Made by a program: the position numbers and the translations under genes. Of a stretch of DNA of 18,317 nt, positions 1 to 7,466 are shown one piece after another; position 1 is the first letter of the stretch, and each line of letters starts with the position of its first letter. Source of the stretch: JAAYYM01 sp964483395. GTDB taxonomy: Bacteria > Bacillota > Clostridia > Lachnospirales > Lachnospiraceae. The notes under the pieces are model-generated. The model was not told the origin of the DNA. It ran no database searches and saw only the letters and a program-made list of their open reading frames with translations. The DNA lies in the NCBI GenBank assembly GCA_964483395.1, contig CAZABT010000050.1:1-18317 (forward strand), in the 5' to 3' direction.

Positions 1-69
1 CGCTGGGGCTAATGTTTTAACTATTTGGGGACATTTTCAAAAACGCTTGACAGTATTTTTTCCGATGAT

Positions 70-90
70 GGACTAACTCGCGGGACTAAC
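70..90. repeat. Short direct repeat ggactaac upstream of the PaaK-like gene
   Basis: The 8-mer ggactaac occurs at 70-77 and again at 83-90, a 13-bp period, upstream of the likely promoter at 117-146. It could be half-sites for a regulator, or chance. No regulator gene lies next to it within the window. Confidence 0.3.
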
Positions 91-116
91 CTCTGTGACT
101 GATGCACGAAAATCTG

Positions 117-146
117 TTGACATACTGCGGAGAGATATCATACAGT
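117..146 (+). promoter_or_regulatory. Possible sigma-A promoter for the PaaK-like gene
   Basis: A consensus -35 hexamer TTGACA (117-122) is followed after 18 bases by TACAGT (141-146), a 4-of-6 match to the -10 box. It lies 36 bases ahead of the ATG at 182. A second TTGACA at 47-52 has no good -10 partner. Assigned by eye; the start point is not known. Confidence 0.35.
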
Positions 147-181
147 AGTCATAACAGAAACCGACAGAAAGGATTCTACAC

Positions 182-1567
182 ATGAAAAACATCAGTATGC
201 CCAAAGCTGTCAGCTTGAGTCATGCCTATCAGAAAGCTTCGCCGGAAGAGAGACAAAAAATGCAACGTACCCGTCTGGCTGATCTCATTTCCTATGCCGT
301 AGAAAAGAGTCCCTATTACAAAAAGCTATATAAAAGCCTCAATCTAACGGAACCCGCAGATATAGCACTGTCTGAACTGCCGCCGGTCAATAAGCTTGAC
401 CTTATGGCGCATTTCAATGAATGGCTGACAGACAATCGTATCAAGCTTGCAGATTTATATGAATTTATGAAGGATCCGGATCACATCGGACGAAAGTATC
501 AGGGAAAGTATCTTATCTTTACCACCAGCGGCTCAACAGGAAATCCTCTGGTCGCGCTCTGTGACCGAACAACAAACAATGTCATGAGTGCCGTTAATCT
601 TCTGCGTTCTTTTGCTTATCAAGGTGATATGTCTGCCTTCATCAAAGGTGGCGGAAAAACCATCGGTGTATTTGCCAACAGCGGCTTCTATCTCGGCAAC
701 AGCTCTGTACGTGCCAGACTGCTTTCCATGCCATGGAAGAAAAAACAGATTGCGGTAACAAGTGCCCTGCTTCCGACAAAAGAAATCGTAGCACAGCTCA
801 ATGCATTTCAGCCTACCATGCTCGGCGGTTATCCATCCAATCTGGAGCTTCTCGTTGACGAACAACGAAGCGGCCGTCTGCATATACAGCCTGTTCTGAT
901 CATGACCGGCGGGGAATGCCTGACCGATGAGGTGCGCCAAAGTCTCGCAGACACCTTTCAATGCCACGTTCAAACCTCCTATTCCTGTACAGAAGGCGGA
1001 ACCATTGCCTGCGAGTGCACCAAACAGCATTTCCATATCAATGACGACTGGGTCATTGTGGAACCGGTAGACCAGAATAATCAGCCTGTACCGGATGGTG
1101 TTCTGTCAGATAAAATACTGCTGACCAATCTCTTCAATTACACACAGCCCTTCATTCGTTATGAAATTACGGATCGTGTGGTCATGCATCATGAGCCCTG
1201 CGGCTGTGGCAATTCTTCACCCTGGCTCACACTGGAAGGCCGCACCGATGATGTGGTCAGTTTCCATACTGCTGAACAAACAGAACTAAAAATAGCGCCG
1301 CTTGCCATCTATGCGACGCTAAAGGAAGTTCATGAATTACGACGTTTTCAACTCATTGTTCAGCAGAATAATCATGCTGAGCTGCGGCTGGAACCGATTG
1401 ACGGCTGTGACAGGGACGCGGCTTTTGTAAAGGCCAAAGCGGTTCTGTCTGATTTTCTTGCAGTCCATGGCATTCACGATGTCACCCTCTCACTTTCTGA
1501 CTCTCTGCCCCAGCAGCAGGCCGGAAGCGGTAAATTCAAGCACATCATCAATGAGACCATGAAATAA
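182..1567 (+). CDS. PaaK/CapK-type phenylacetate-CoA ligase family protein (adenylate-forming enzyme)
   Basis: A 461-residue member of the ANL (adenylate-forming) superfamily, in the branch with phenylacetate-CoA ligase PaaK and the CapK-like proteins. Such enzymes activate a carboxylic acid with ATP to an acyl-adenylate, often passing it to CoA. Visible motifs: the phosphate-binding loop TTSGSTGNP (114-122), the YSCTEGG segment (267-273), the RYEITD region (326-331) and GRTDD (353-357), in the usual order. A CGCG cysteine cluster (340-343) resembles the metal-binding pair seen in some PaaK relatives. The length is normal for the family. The ATG at 182 is preceded by AAAGGA at about 8 bases. 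It is the only plus-strand gene and has no CoA-pathway neighbours, so the substrate cannot be told; a phenylacetate role is not shown. Soluble, cytoplasmic. Confidence 0.9.
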   Translation: MKNISMPKAVSLSHAYQKASPEERQKMQRTRLADLISYAVEKSPYYKKLYKSLNLTEPADIALSELPPVNKLDLMAHFNEWLTDNRIKLADLYEFMKDPDHIGRKYQGKYLIFTTSGSTGNPLVALCDRTTNNVMSAVNLLRSFAYQGDMSAFIKGGGKTIGVFANSGFYLGNSSVRARLLSMPWKKKQIAVTSALLPTKEIVAQLNAFQPTMLGGYPSNLELLVDEQRSGRLHIQPVLIMTGGECLTDEVRQSLADTFQCHVQTSYSCTEGGTIACECTKQHFHINDDWVIVEPVDQNNQPVPDGVLSDKILLTNLFNYTQPFIRYEITDRVVMHHEPCGCGNSSPWLTLEGRTDDVVSFHTAEQTELKIAPLAIYATLKEVHELRRFQLIVQQNNHAELRLEPIDGCDRDAAFVKAKAVLSDFLAVHGIHDVTLSLSDSLPQQQAGSGKFKHIINETMK

Positions 1568-1594
1568 CACAGATGCCATTTTTGCTTCCATGCT

Positions 1595-1831
1595 CTATTT
1601 TCTTTTCCGAACAATCAAAATAAGTACAATGAGTAAAATGACAGCGCCTGCAACCATCAGTGTCCATAAAATACCATCTCCGGCCTTCCATGCCAGAAAC
1701 ACCGAGGTCGGCCCATCTGCTCCCCCAATAATGGATACGGCAACCGCACGCTTGGTTCTGAAAAAAATTCCATAAGCAGCGGCAAGCACGCCTATCACCG
1801 CTGCTATGATTATGCCCATTTTCTGTTTCAT
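1595..1831 (-). CDS. Small membrane protein with the GGADGPT motif of sodium-pump decarboxylase beta subunits
   Basis: A 78-residue protein with two predicted membrane helices (about 5-24 and 54-74) and a basic RKRK tail. Between them lies SIIGGADGPTSVF (33-45), which matches the most conserved motif of the beta subunit of Na+-translocating oxaloacetate/glutaconyl-CoA decarboxylases. In those subunits, as I recall, the aspartate of this motif takes part in Na+ transport. The true beta subunit is about 370-430 residues with many helices, so this is not a functional pump by itself. It is a stand-alone small protein, not an obvious fragment: it has its own ATG with AAAGGA 10 bases upstream, and no other decarboxylase gene lies near. 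It starts 20 bases after the AI-2E transporter gene ends, so the two are probably co-transcribed. Automatic pipelines may name it a decarboxylase beta subunit; I would not accept that function. Confidence 0.75.
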   Translation of the reverse strand: MKQKMGIIIAAVIGVLAAAYGIFFRTKRAVAVSIIGGADGPTSVFLAWKAGDGILWTLMVAGAVILLIVLILIVRKRK

Positions 1832-1851
1832 CCGATATCAATTCCTTTCAT

Positions 1852-2955
1852 TCATTTTCTGTTGAGATCCTCACGCAGCAGGCGGTACAGTGCAGAGGTA
1901 ATCGGAACTCCGATGATCACTCCCGGAATTCCAAGCAGACTGCCGCCGATGGTCACTGCGGCAAGTGTCCAGATGGCTGGAAGACCTACCGACTTTCCGA
2001 CTACCTTCGGATAGATCAGATTTCCTTCGATCTGCTGCAATACAATAATAAATACCAAAAACAGAACCGCCTGTATCGGAGATATTGTCAGAATCATAAC
2101 AAATCCGGCTGCCGCCCCGATGAATGCTCCGACAATCGGGATCAGTGCCAGAAAGCCAATCAGTGTTCCTATCATCACTGCATATGGGAAACGGAAAATA
2201 AACATTCCTATAATGCATAAGCTGCCCAGGATGACTGCTTCCGCGCACTGCCCTACGATGAACTTGTGAAAAGAATCATTGAGCACAGACATCCAGTGCT
2301 GTATATTTTCCTCCCACCGAGGACGCAGATAACGATGCATCATTTTTTTGCATTGTCCCTGCAGTCTTTCCTTATCAAACATCAGATAGATTGCAAAAAT
2401 AATTCCGATCAAAAAGTTCGTGACCGCTGACAGCATGGACGAAACCGCATTGATGATCATATTAAGTGCATCCCCGAAGCCACTGCTGATTTTTTCCACA
2501 ATGCCTGAAATATTTTTCATCCAGTCAACATTTGCAAGAGAAGACAGAATATCCGCAGGCAGTATCGACTTCACCCACTTGCTTTGCAGCAGCTTCACAA
2601 TTGCCGGCGGTATCTCCGCAAGCAGAAATCTGACACAGGAAACCAGTTCCGGAATGACCTGCCAGACCACCAGCGCAGTGATCGCACACAGCGTTACCAA
2701 GGCTGCAACCAGACAGACCGGTCTGCGACTGCTCTGCACAAGCTTGTGATTCGTCTTTTTGATAAAATAGTGCTTCTCATAAAAGCTCATCAGTATGTTA
2801 ATCACATATGCTATGATCAAGCCTGTAATCAACGGAACCATTGCCGTCATCAGCATGCCCAGTACATTCTCCATGTACTTCCAGTTGTAGATGCAAATGT
2901 ACAAGAGCAGCGCACTGACTCCTATACGAATACAGTTTTTCCATGAAACATTCAT
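1852..2955 (-). CDS. AI-2E (UPF0118/PerM) family transporter
   Basis: A 367-residue polytopic membrane protein with about eight hydrophobic segments. The first two span about 11-56 and are followed by a basic stretch, then another helix (80-103), a large central amphipathic segment (105-175), and a C-terminal bundle (235-355). The family motifs IPIVGAFIGA (272-281) and QQIEGNLIYPKVVG (307-320) are both present. The family name comes from TqsA of E. coli; other members have been reported to act as Na+(Li+)/H+ antiporters, so the transported substrate is uncertain. Start: the ATG at 2955 follows an AGAGG-like site closely. It lies downstream of the permease gene of the Bce-type module, after a 245-base spacer with its own promoter candidate, and is followed at 20 bases by the GGADGPT peptide. 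Confidence 0.9.
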   Translation of the reverse strand: MNVSWKNCIRIGVSALLLYICIYNWKYMENVLGMLMTAMVPLITGLIIAYVINILMSFYEKHYFIKKTNHKLVQSSRRPVCLVAALVTLCAITALVVWQVIPELVSCVRFLLAEIPPAIVKLLQSKWVKSILPADILSSLANVDWMKNISGIVEKISSGFGDALNMIINAVSSMLSAVTNFLIGIIFAIYLMFDKERLQGQCKKMMHRYLRPRWEENIQHWMSVLNDSFHKFIVGQCAEAVILGSLCIIGMFIFRFPYAVMIGTLIGFLALIPIVGAFIGAAAGFVMILTISPIQAVLFLVFIIVLQQIEGNLIYPKVVGKSVGLPAIWTLAAVTIGGSLLGIPGVIIGVPITSALYRLLREDLNRK

Positions 2956-2982
2956 ACGCCTCTAACTTCCTTTCCTACCACA

Positions 2983-3111
2983 TCAGTCCTGTCCTCTGCA
3001 TATTTGCTTTTTCATGTCATTTTTCAAAAGAAATCTCTGCGAGTTGCATTCCTTCGCATGCTCTATGCATAATCCGTTTTGTTCTCTTCCATTTCTATAT
3101 CCTAGCCTCAT
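2983..3111 (-). CDS. Possible 42-residue leader ORF ahead of the AI-2E transporter
   Basis: A 42-codon ORF beginning MRLGYRNGREQNG and ending KKQICRGQD. It has one of the best ribosome sites in the window, AGGAGG 5 bases before its ATG at 3111, and stops 27 bases before the transporter ATG at 2955. It is basic, has three cysteines and no membrane helix, and matches nothing I recognise. Its arginines are mostly AGA/AGG codons and its composition is not clearly coding, so it may be a translated regulatory leader, a small protein, or chance. It sits downstream of the TTGAAA/TAGTAT promoter candidate. Confidence 0.35.
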   Translation of the reverse strand: MRLGYRNGREQNGLCIEHAKECNSQRFLLKNDMKKQICRGQD

Positions 3112-3171
3112 CTTTTCCTCCTATATCATATCATGTAATTTCACTGCTGTCTCTATTCAGTGATCGCTTAA

Positions 3172-3200
3172 ATACTAAGGACTGCTAATTTGGATTTCAA
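3172..3200 (-). promoter_or_regulatory. Probable promoter for the leader ORF / AI-2E transporter unit
   Basis: On the minus strand TTGAAA (3200-3195) and TAGTAT (3177-3172) are separated by exactly 17 bases, directly after the stop codon of the upstream permease gene. Another -10-like TATGAT lies nearer the leader ORF, but it would start transcription inside that ORF's ribosome site, so I prefer this one. No terminator is evident between the permease gene and this promoter, so read-through is possible. The 245-base spacer otherwise holds only the leader ORF. Confidence 0.45.
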
Positions 3201-5183
3201 TTATTCTAGTACAATTCTGCAATAGCTTCTCACAGATAACAGATAAAACCCACCGTAAGCAGTGATGAACAACAGCACGACCATTGCAGCATTTTGAAGT
3301 GTCGGTGTTTCCTGCCCGATCAGATCCATCATCCGGTTATAGGTCAGCAAAGCAAATGCCGTATGGATCAGTCCAACGAGAAAAGGAATTCCATAAACCA
3401 TTCCCAGCTGCTGATATACAGAAGCCAGAATTTCTTTTTCTTTCATACCGACTTTTCGCAAAATCTGATATCTCGGAGCTTCCTCCTGTGCCTCTATCAT
3501 CATCTTGTAATAAAGTACACTGCCCACAGCAGCTACAAACAGAATTCCTACAAACAGTCCTATGAAAACATAAGGACCATAAAGCCTAAAGCTTGCCTTA
3601 TATACCTCATAATAACTGATATTTGCCGGAAACCCTCTATGTTCAAGACGCTTCGGAACAATTTCATCGATTGCAGCAACCGTATTCCCTGACAGCATAT
3701 CATGATCAAATTTGAAACCATAAAATGTATCTGCCGACAGCAGCCTTGCATATGCTTGGTATGCTTGATCTGTAATGACAAGCGTTGGATGTTGGTACAA
3801 ATCCATCATCCCAATATACTTATGTAACCCTGCTCCGATGATCTGAAATTGTTCACCCCGTTCATCTGATATTAGATTCTCGTTCCCGCCTTGCTCGATT
3901 GTGACTGCAATCTTCTTTCCTATCAGTCCCTCACAGGCGGAGGGCTGTACGTCTCCACTAATATAGTAACACTCCTCATCCTTCAGTCCTCCGGCGAAAT
4001 CAGACCTTGTATTGATGCATACACCATACTCCGTATGAGTATCCTTCAAAATTTTCAGATAGTTACTTTCCGATATCAGATAGCCGTCCGCCCCTTGTAT
4101 ATTCGTCCGCAAAAGCTTTATCTCATTCTCATTGATCAGATTGACCTCTCCGACATCTGAGATTGCCTGCTCAATTGCCTGCCGCTGCTCCTCTGTAATA
4201 TCTTTTGCAATATAAGAATAGGGTGCATAATATCTGGTTCCGTCCTCCAGCCCGCAATACAGCGAATATGTGGCACTCAGCATCGTAATCGTAATAGCCG
4301 TAAGCAGTGCTGCCACCGACAGCATTCTTGCATTTGCTTTTAAACGAAATGCAATCTGCGAAAATCCTATAAACTGAGAAGAACGATAATAGATAGTTTT
4401 GTTCTTTTTCAATAATGAAACTATCATAGGAACTGTATTTGCAAAAAACAGCCCGGTTCCAATGCTCATCAGTACAATGATCAGAAACGCCGGCAAAAGA
4501 AGCTTAAATCCTCCTTGATTCACATCCATTCGCATTGCTGCTGCATATCCTGTGCTCAAAATCAATATTGAGATCAATACTCCGCTAACAGAATATCTCG
4601 GAAGATTTTCACTCTGCTTTTGTGCAGAAAGCAATGTGATCAGTTTGTATCGATAAATCGTCCGATAAGCCAAAAATCCACTCATGACAAACAGGATGAA
4701 AAAGGCAAGCAGCGTCACAAAAACCGCCTGCGCCGACACTGCAAAATCCACCTCGGTTCCCACTGCCATAAAGCGCATCAAAAGTGATGTGAAGGAACCT
4801 GCTGTAAAGGTTCCGATCAGGATGCCGCAGATGACCGCCAGCATGCCGATTAGAAAAGTTTCTAAAAACATCATGACTGCAATCTGCTTTTTTTGCATAC
4901 CAAGCAGAGAATAGATCGCTATTTCCTTCTTCTGTGTTTTTATAAAGTAACTGCCGGAATACAATACGAAGATAGCCGCAAACAGCAGCACTGCGATTGC
5001 CGTTCCTTTGAAAAGCGTTGTAATCTTCCCGGCTCCAAACCGATATTGTTCAAAAGAGGAATTGTAATAAATAGAACAAAACAAGTTAAAGATTACCACC
5101 GAAAAAATCGTACTTGTAAAATAAATCAGATAATGACGGAATTTCTTTTTGATGTTCTTGAACGCGATCTCAATGAAGCTCAT
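3201..5183 (-). CDS. Bce-type ABC transporter permease (FtsX-like)
   Basis: A 661-residue permease of the BceB type, which works with a BceA-like ATPase in resistance to, and sensing of, cell-wall-active peptides such as bacitracin and lantibiotics. Ten predicted helices are seen: about 19-40, 62-81, 102-128, 153-173, 200-217, 229-249, 286-308, 539-559, 595-615 and 634-652. The long extracellular domain between helices 7 and 8 (about 311-538) is the hallmark of BceB and is thought to hold or contact the peptide. FtsX-like segments surround helices 2-4 and 8-10. Start: the open frame extends five codons further to 5198, but the ATG at 5183 has GGAGGTGATC just ahead, and this site lies inside the last codons of the ATPase gene. 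The genes overlap by 14 bases, so translation is probably coupled. The substrate is not shown by sequence. Confidence 0.92.
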   Translation of the reverse strand: MSFIEIAFKNIKKKFRHYLIYFTSTIFSVVIFNLFCSIYYNSSFEQYRFGAGKITTLFKGTAIAVLLFAAIFVLYSGSYFIKTQKKEIAIYSLLGMQKKQIAVMMFLETFLIGMLAVICGILIGTFTAGSFTSLLMRFMAVGTEVDFAVSAQAVFVTLLAFFILFVMSGFLAYRTIYRYKLITLLSAQKQSENLPRYSVSGVLISILILSTGYAAAMRMDVNQGGFKLLLPAFLIIVLMSIGTGLFFANTVPMIVSLLKKNKTIYYRSSQFIGFSQIAFRLKANARMLSVAALLTAITITMLSATYSLYCGLEDGTRYYAPYSYIAKDITEEQRQAIEQAISDVGEVNLINENEIKLLRTNIQGADGYLISESNYLKILKDTHTEYGVCINTRSDFAGGLKDEECYYISGDVQPSACEGLIGKKIAVTIEQGGNENLISDERGEQFQIIGAGLHKYIGMMDLYQHPTLVITDQAYQAYARLLSADTFYGFKFDHDMLSGNTVAAIDEIVPKRLEHRGFPANISYYEVYKASFRLYGPYVFIGLFVGILFVAAVGSVLYYKMMIEAQEEAPRYQILRKVGMKEKEILASVYQQLGMVYGIPFLVGLIHTAFALLTYNRMMDLIGQETPTLQNAAMVVLLFITAYGGFYLLSVRSYCRIVLE

Positions 5184-5934
5184 TCTGATCACCTCCAAGT
5201 TCTGCCACTACGCTGACAAGACTGTCGTAAAACTGCTTACGGATTCCAGTTCTTCTGACCTCGCGGTACAATTCCCCATCCTTGATGAACAACACCCTCC
5301 TGCAGTAGCTTGCTGCAAATGCATCATGTGTCACAAGCAAAATGGTTGCGGCAATTCTTTCATTCAAATCCTGTATACATTGCAGCAGATCTGCCGCTGA
5401 CTTTGAGTCCAAGGCTCCAGTCGGCTCATCCGCCAGAATCAACTCCGGCTGATGTACAATTGCCCTTGCTGCCGATGCACGCTGTCGTTGTCCTCCTGAA
5501 ACCTCGCAGGGATATTTGTCCAGATACTCCTCTATTCCGAGCTGCACAGCGATTTCATGAACCTGCTGTACAATCCGGTCTGCTTTTGTCTTAGTCAGGA
5601 CCAAAGGCAATGCAATGTTTTCCCGCAGTGTTAATGTATCTAACAGATTATAATCCTGAAAAATGAAACCCAGTTTGTTACGTCTAAATTCCGACAGCTT
5701 CGGCTCACGCAGATTACATATATTCTGTTCGCCGATCATGATATCACCTGATGTTACCGTGTCAATCGTTGCAATGACATTCAGAAGCGTTGATTTTCCT
5801 GCTCCGGACGGTCCCATGATTCCGACGAATTCTCCCTGTAATACATCAAAGCTGACTCCGTTCAGTGCCGATGATTGAATTCCTGATTTTGTTTCATAGC
5901 ACTTTGTGACATTTTTTACACTCAATACTGACAT
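5170..5934 (-). CDS. Bce-type ABC transporter ATP-binding protein
   Basis: A 254-residue ATPase of the MacB/LolD/BceA class that powers the adjoining permease. Walker A GPSGAGKST (41-49), Q-loop in IFQDYNLLDTLTLREN (91-106), signature VSGGQRQR (145-152), Walker B with LILADEPTGALD (165-176) and the H-loop VTHD (201-204) are all intact. The D-loop and Q-loop wording is typical of BceA. The open frame runs back to 6000, but that ATG lies inside the -10 box of the promoter proposed just upstream. The ATG at 5934 has AGGAGG 9 bases before it and begins the usual MSVLSVKNVTK. It is the third gene of the regulator-kinase-ATPase-permease order seen in bceRSAB loci. A C-terminal extension after the H-loop (about 205-254) is of normal size for this group. 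Confidence 0.93.
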   Translation of the reverse strand: MSVLSVKNVTKCYETKSGIQSSALNGVSFDVLQGEFVGIMGPSGAGKSTLLNVIATIDTVTSGDIMIGEQNICNLREPKLSEFRRNKLGFIFQDYNLLDTLTLRENIALPLVLTKTKADRIVQQVHEIAVQLGIEEYLDKYPCEVSGGQRQRASAARAIVHQPELILADEPTGALDSKSAADLLQCIQDLNERIAATILLVTHDAFAASYCRRVLFIKDGELYREVRRTGIRKQFYDSLVSVVAELGGDQNELH

Positions 5935-5995
5935 AGTATACTTCCTCCTGATATTTACGATAGTATGCGGTGATTTCTGTCTGTTCACCTGCATC

Positions 5996-6024
5996 ATCAT
6001 AATATCGCAGCATTCTTATGTCAA
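5996..6024 (-). promoter_or_regulatory. Sigma-A promoter for the ATPase-permease pair
   Basis: On the minus strand TTGACA (6024-6019), a perfect -35, is followed after exactly 17 bases by TATGAT (6001-5996), a 5-of-6 -10. Transcription would start near 5989, giving a leader of about 55 bases to the ATG at 5934. It lies in the 119-base spacer between the kinase stop and the ATPase start and is the clearest promoter in the window. Confidence 0.75.
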
Positions 6025-6030
6025 TTTTCA

Positions 6031-6052
6031 GTTAACCTTAAATTAATCTTAA
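6031..6052 (-). promoter_or_regulatory. Direct-repeat operator, probably for the adjacent OmpR-family regulator
   Basis: On the minus strand two 11-bp units in tandem, TTAAGATTAAT (6052-6042) and TTAAGGTTAAC (6041-6031), end 6 bases before the -35 box at 6024. Tandem repeats with an 11-bp period just upstream of a -35 are the usual binding layout of OmpR/PhoB-type regulators acting as activators. The regulator gene at 7466-8170 is the natural candidate. The operator begins one base after the kinase stop codon. Confidence 0.65.
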
Positions 6053-6053
6053 A

Positions 6054-7466
6054 TTATGCTCCCGATTCTATGGTTACCGTTGTTCCTTCATGAAGCACAC
6101 TGTCTACACAAATAACACAGCCATGTGCCTCAACGATTTGCCGGGCAATTGCCATCCCAAGCCCCGATCCTTCACTCTGCTCCTTTGACCCGGTTCCTCG
6201 ATAATAGCGTGTAAACAGCCCCGCAAGTTCTTGTTCGCTCATACCACTCCCTTGATCTGAAATGATCATTTCAAAACCGGACTTGCTGTCTGTTCCATCC
6301 TTCTGTTTCACCTTTACCATAATTTGAGTATCCTTCTCGTTATGCTTCAATGCATTCACCAGTATATTTGTAATGGCTCTGCGCATTAATCCGGTATCAA
6401 ACTCGCATGAGATTTCATCCCTGTCGGCTGAAAAGTTCACATTATATGTCTCATATGCCGGCGTATTCATAACATCAATTACAATTTCCTTTGTATAACG
6501 CACCAGATTGACTGTTTCGTACTTGAGCGGAAGCATCCCGCTCTTTAACTGATAAGTCAGCTTTAAGTCGTCTACCAGCTGCTCTGTATACAATGTATTT
6601 TTTAAGATCAGCTTTCCATACCGCCTGATTTCCGCTTCTGAAGTCACTGTCTCTGATTCTGCAAGCAGCTCCGCATATCCTCTGACGGGCGCAAGCGGTG
6701 TCTTCAGATCATGTGTAATGTTTGCAAGCCACTCCTCTTTTGCCTGTTCATCCTGTACACGTCTTTGGTCGGCAAGCGTAATGTCCTGATTCAACTGGTC
6801 AATTCCTTCGTAGATTTCCTTTAAAAAGTGATGCCTTTTTGTGGGCTGATAGGATCTTGCAGCGACCCTTGCAAGTGCTTCTCTGATTCTTTTCAAGCTA
6901 TTCAAGACAAAAATATTGTAAAACACAGTCAAGCCAATGACCAACAGTGCCGTCAAAATAACAGTTAACATAATAGCGGTTCTTCCGGACTGGAACCGTG
7001 CGGAATCCACATACATCGTCACCTTTGATATCGTCAGGGGAAATCCAATCAGATACGAATACTCACAGCCCTCGGTCTTCATGATATTTAGAAAAATCGA
7101 ATAGTCACTGCTTCCATATTGATATAATTCAATGAGTTCATTGGGAGTATACTTTGTGGAAATATCCGCGGGCTTACGATACTGTAAGATTTCATTTCCC
7201 TCTGCATCCAATAATTGAAGCCACAAATGATGCTTCTCCAAAAGTGTAATTCCCTCCTCTGAAACGGCAAGCTGCTTATCCTTCAGAATCATGTATTGTT
7301 CAAAATCCTTCGTAAATTCCCGTGGCCAGTTCGTCCCAACGATTCTGCCGTCAGTGGTTCTCACAGAGGTGGTATAATACACAGTCAAGAAAATGGTCAG
7401 AATGATTCCGGCCATCAAGATAAAAGGTATTAAGAAAAATCGAATCAGATCCTTGGATAGTTTCAT
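6054..7466 (-). CDS. Sensor histidine kinase with an extracellular domain
   Basis: A membrane sensor kinase of about 470 residues. Numbering from the GTG one codon upstream: helix 1 at about 9-33, an extracellular domain of about 130 residues (34-163), helix 2 at 164-189, a linker/HAMP-like region (190-240), then HisKA with the phospho-acceptor His253 in NITHDLKTPL. The ATPase domain follows, with N box (N368, N372), G1 box SDQGSGMSE (404-412) and G2 box EGSGLGMAIA (433-442). The catalytic parts look complete. True BceS kinases are about 330 residues with almost no extracellular loop and sense through the transporter. This one could sense a ligand directly. The ATG at 7466 overlaps the regulator stop as TGATG; the GTG at 7469 is an equally possible start. 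It pairs with the regulator just upstream. Confidence 0.93.
   Translation of the reverse strand: MKLSKDLIRFFLIPFILMAGIILTIFLTVYYTTSVRTTDGRIVGTNWPREFTKDFEQYMILKDKQLAVSEEGITLLEKHHLWLQLLDAEGNEILQYRKPADISTKYTPNELIELYQYGSSDYSIFLNIMKTEGCEYSYLIGFPLTISKVTMYVDSARFQSGRTAIMLTVILTALLVIGLTVFYNIFVLNSLKRIREALARVAARSYQPTKRHHFLKEIYEGIDQLNQDITLADQRRVQDEQAKEEWLANITHDLKTPLAPVRGYAELLAESETVTSEAEIRRYGKLILKNTLYTEQLVDDLKLTYQLKSGMLPLKYETVNLVRYTKEIVIDVMNTPAYETYNVNFSADRDEISCEFDTGLMRRAITNILVNALKHNEKDTQIMVKVKQKDGTDSKSGFEMIISDQGSGMSEQELAGLFTRYYRGTGSKEQSEGSGLGMAIARQIVEAHGCVICVDSVLHEGTTVTIESGA

Noticed and set aside
533..1036. 167-codon open frame on the minus strand inside the PaaK-like gene
   Set aside because: It is fully antisense to a clearly coding frame with intact ANL motifs, has no recognisable domain, and its extent is explained by the other frame.
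1568..1594. Bidirectional terminator between the convergent PaaK-like gene and the GGADGPT peptide
   Set aside because: No stem longer than a few bases could be found in the 27-base spacer.
1871..2248. 125-codon open frame inside the AI-2E transporter gene, and plus-strand frames at 2420-2946
   Set aside because: They overlap a well-conserved membrane protein and read as arginine/serine/cysteine-rich shadow translations without motifs.
3112..3140. TATGAT with a TGa extension just ahead of the 42-codon leader ORF as its promoter
   Set aside because: Transcription would start inside the ribosome site of that ORF, so the TTGAAA/TAGTAT pair further upstream fits better.
2943..3188. 81-codon plus-strand frame across the spacer upstream of the AI-2E gene
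   Set aside because: It has no ribosome site, is Ser/Phe/His-rich because it is the complement of purine-rich leader DNA, and lies opposite the better-supported promoter and leader ORF.
5935..6000. 22-residue N-terminal extension of the ABC ATPase from an ATG at 6000
   Set aside because: That ATG falls inside the proposed -10 box; the ATG at 5934 has AGGAGG and the family N terminus.
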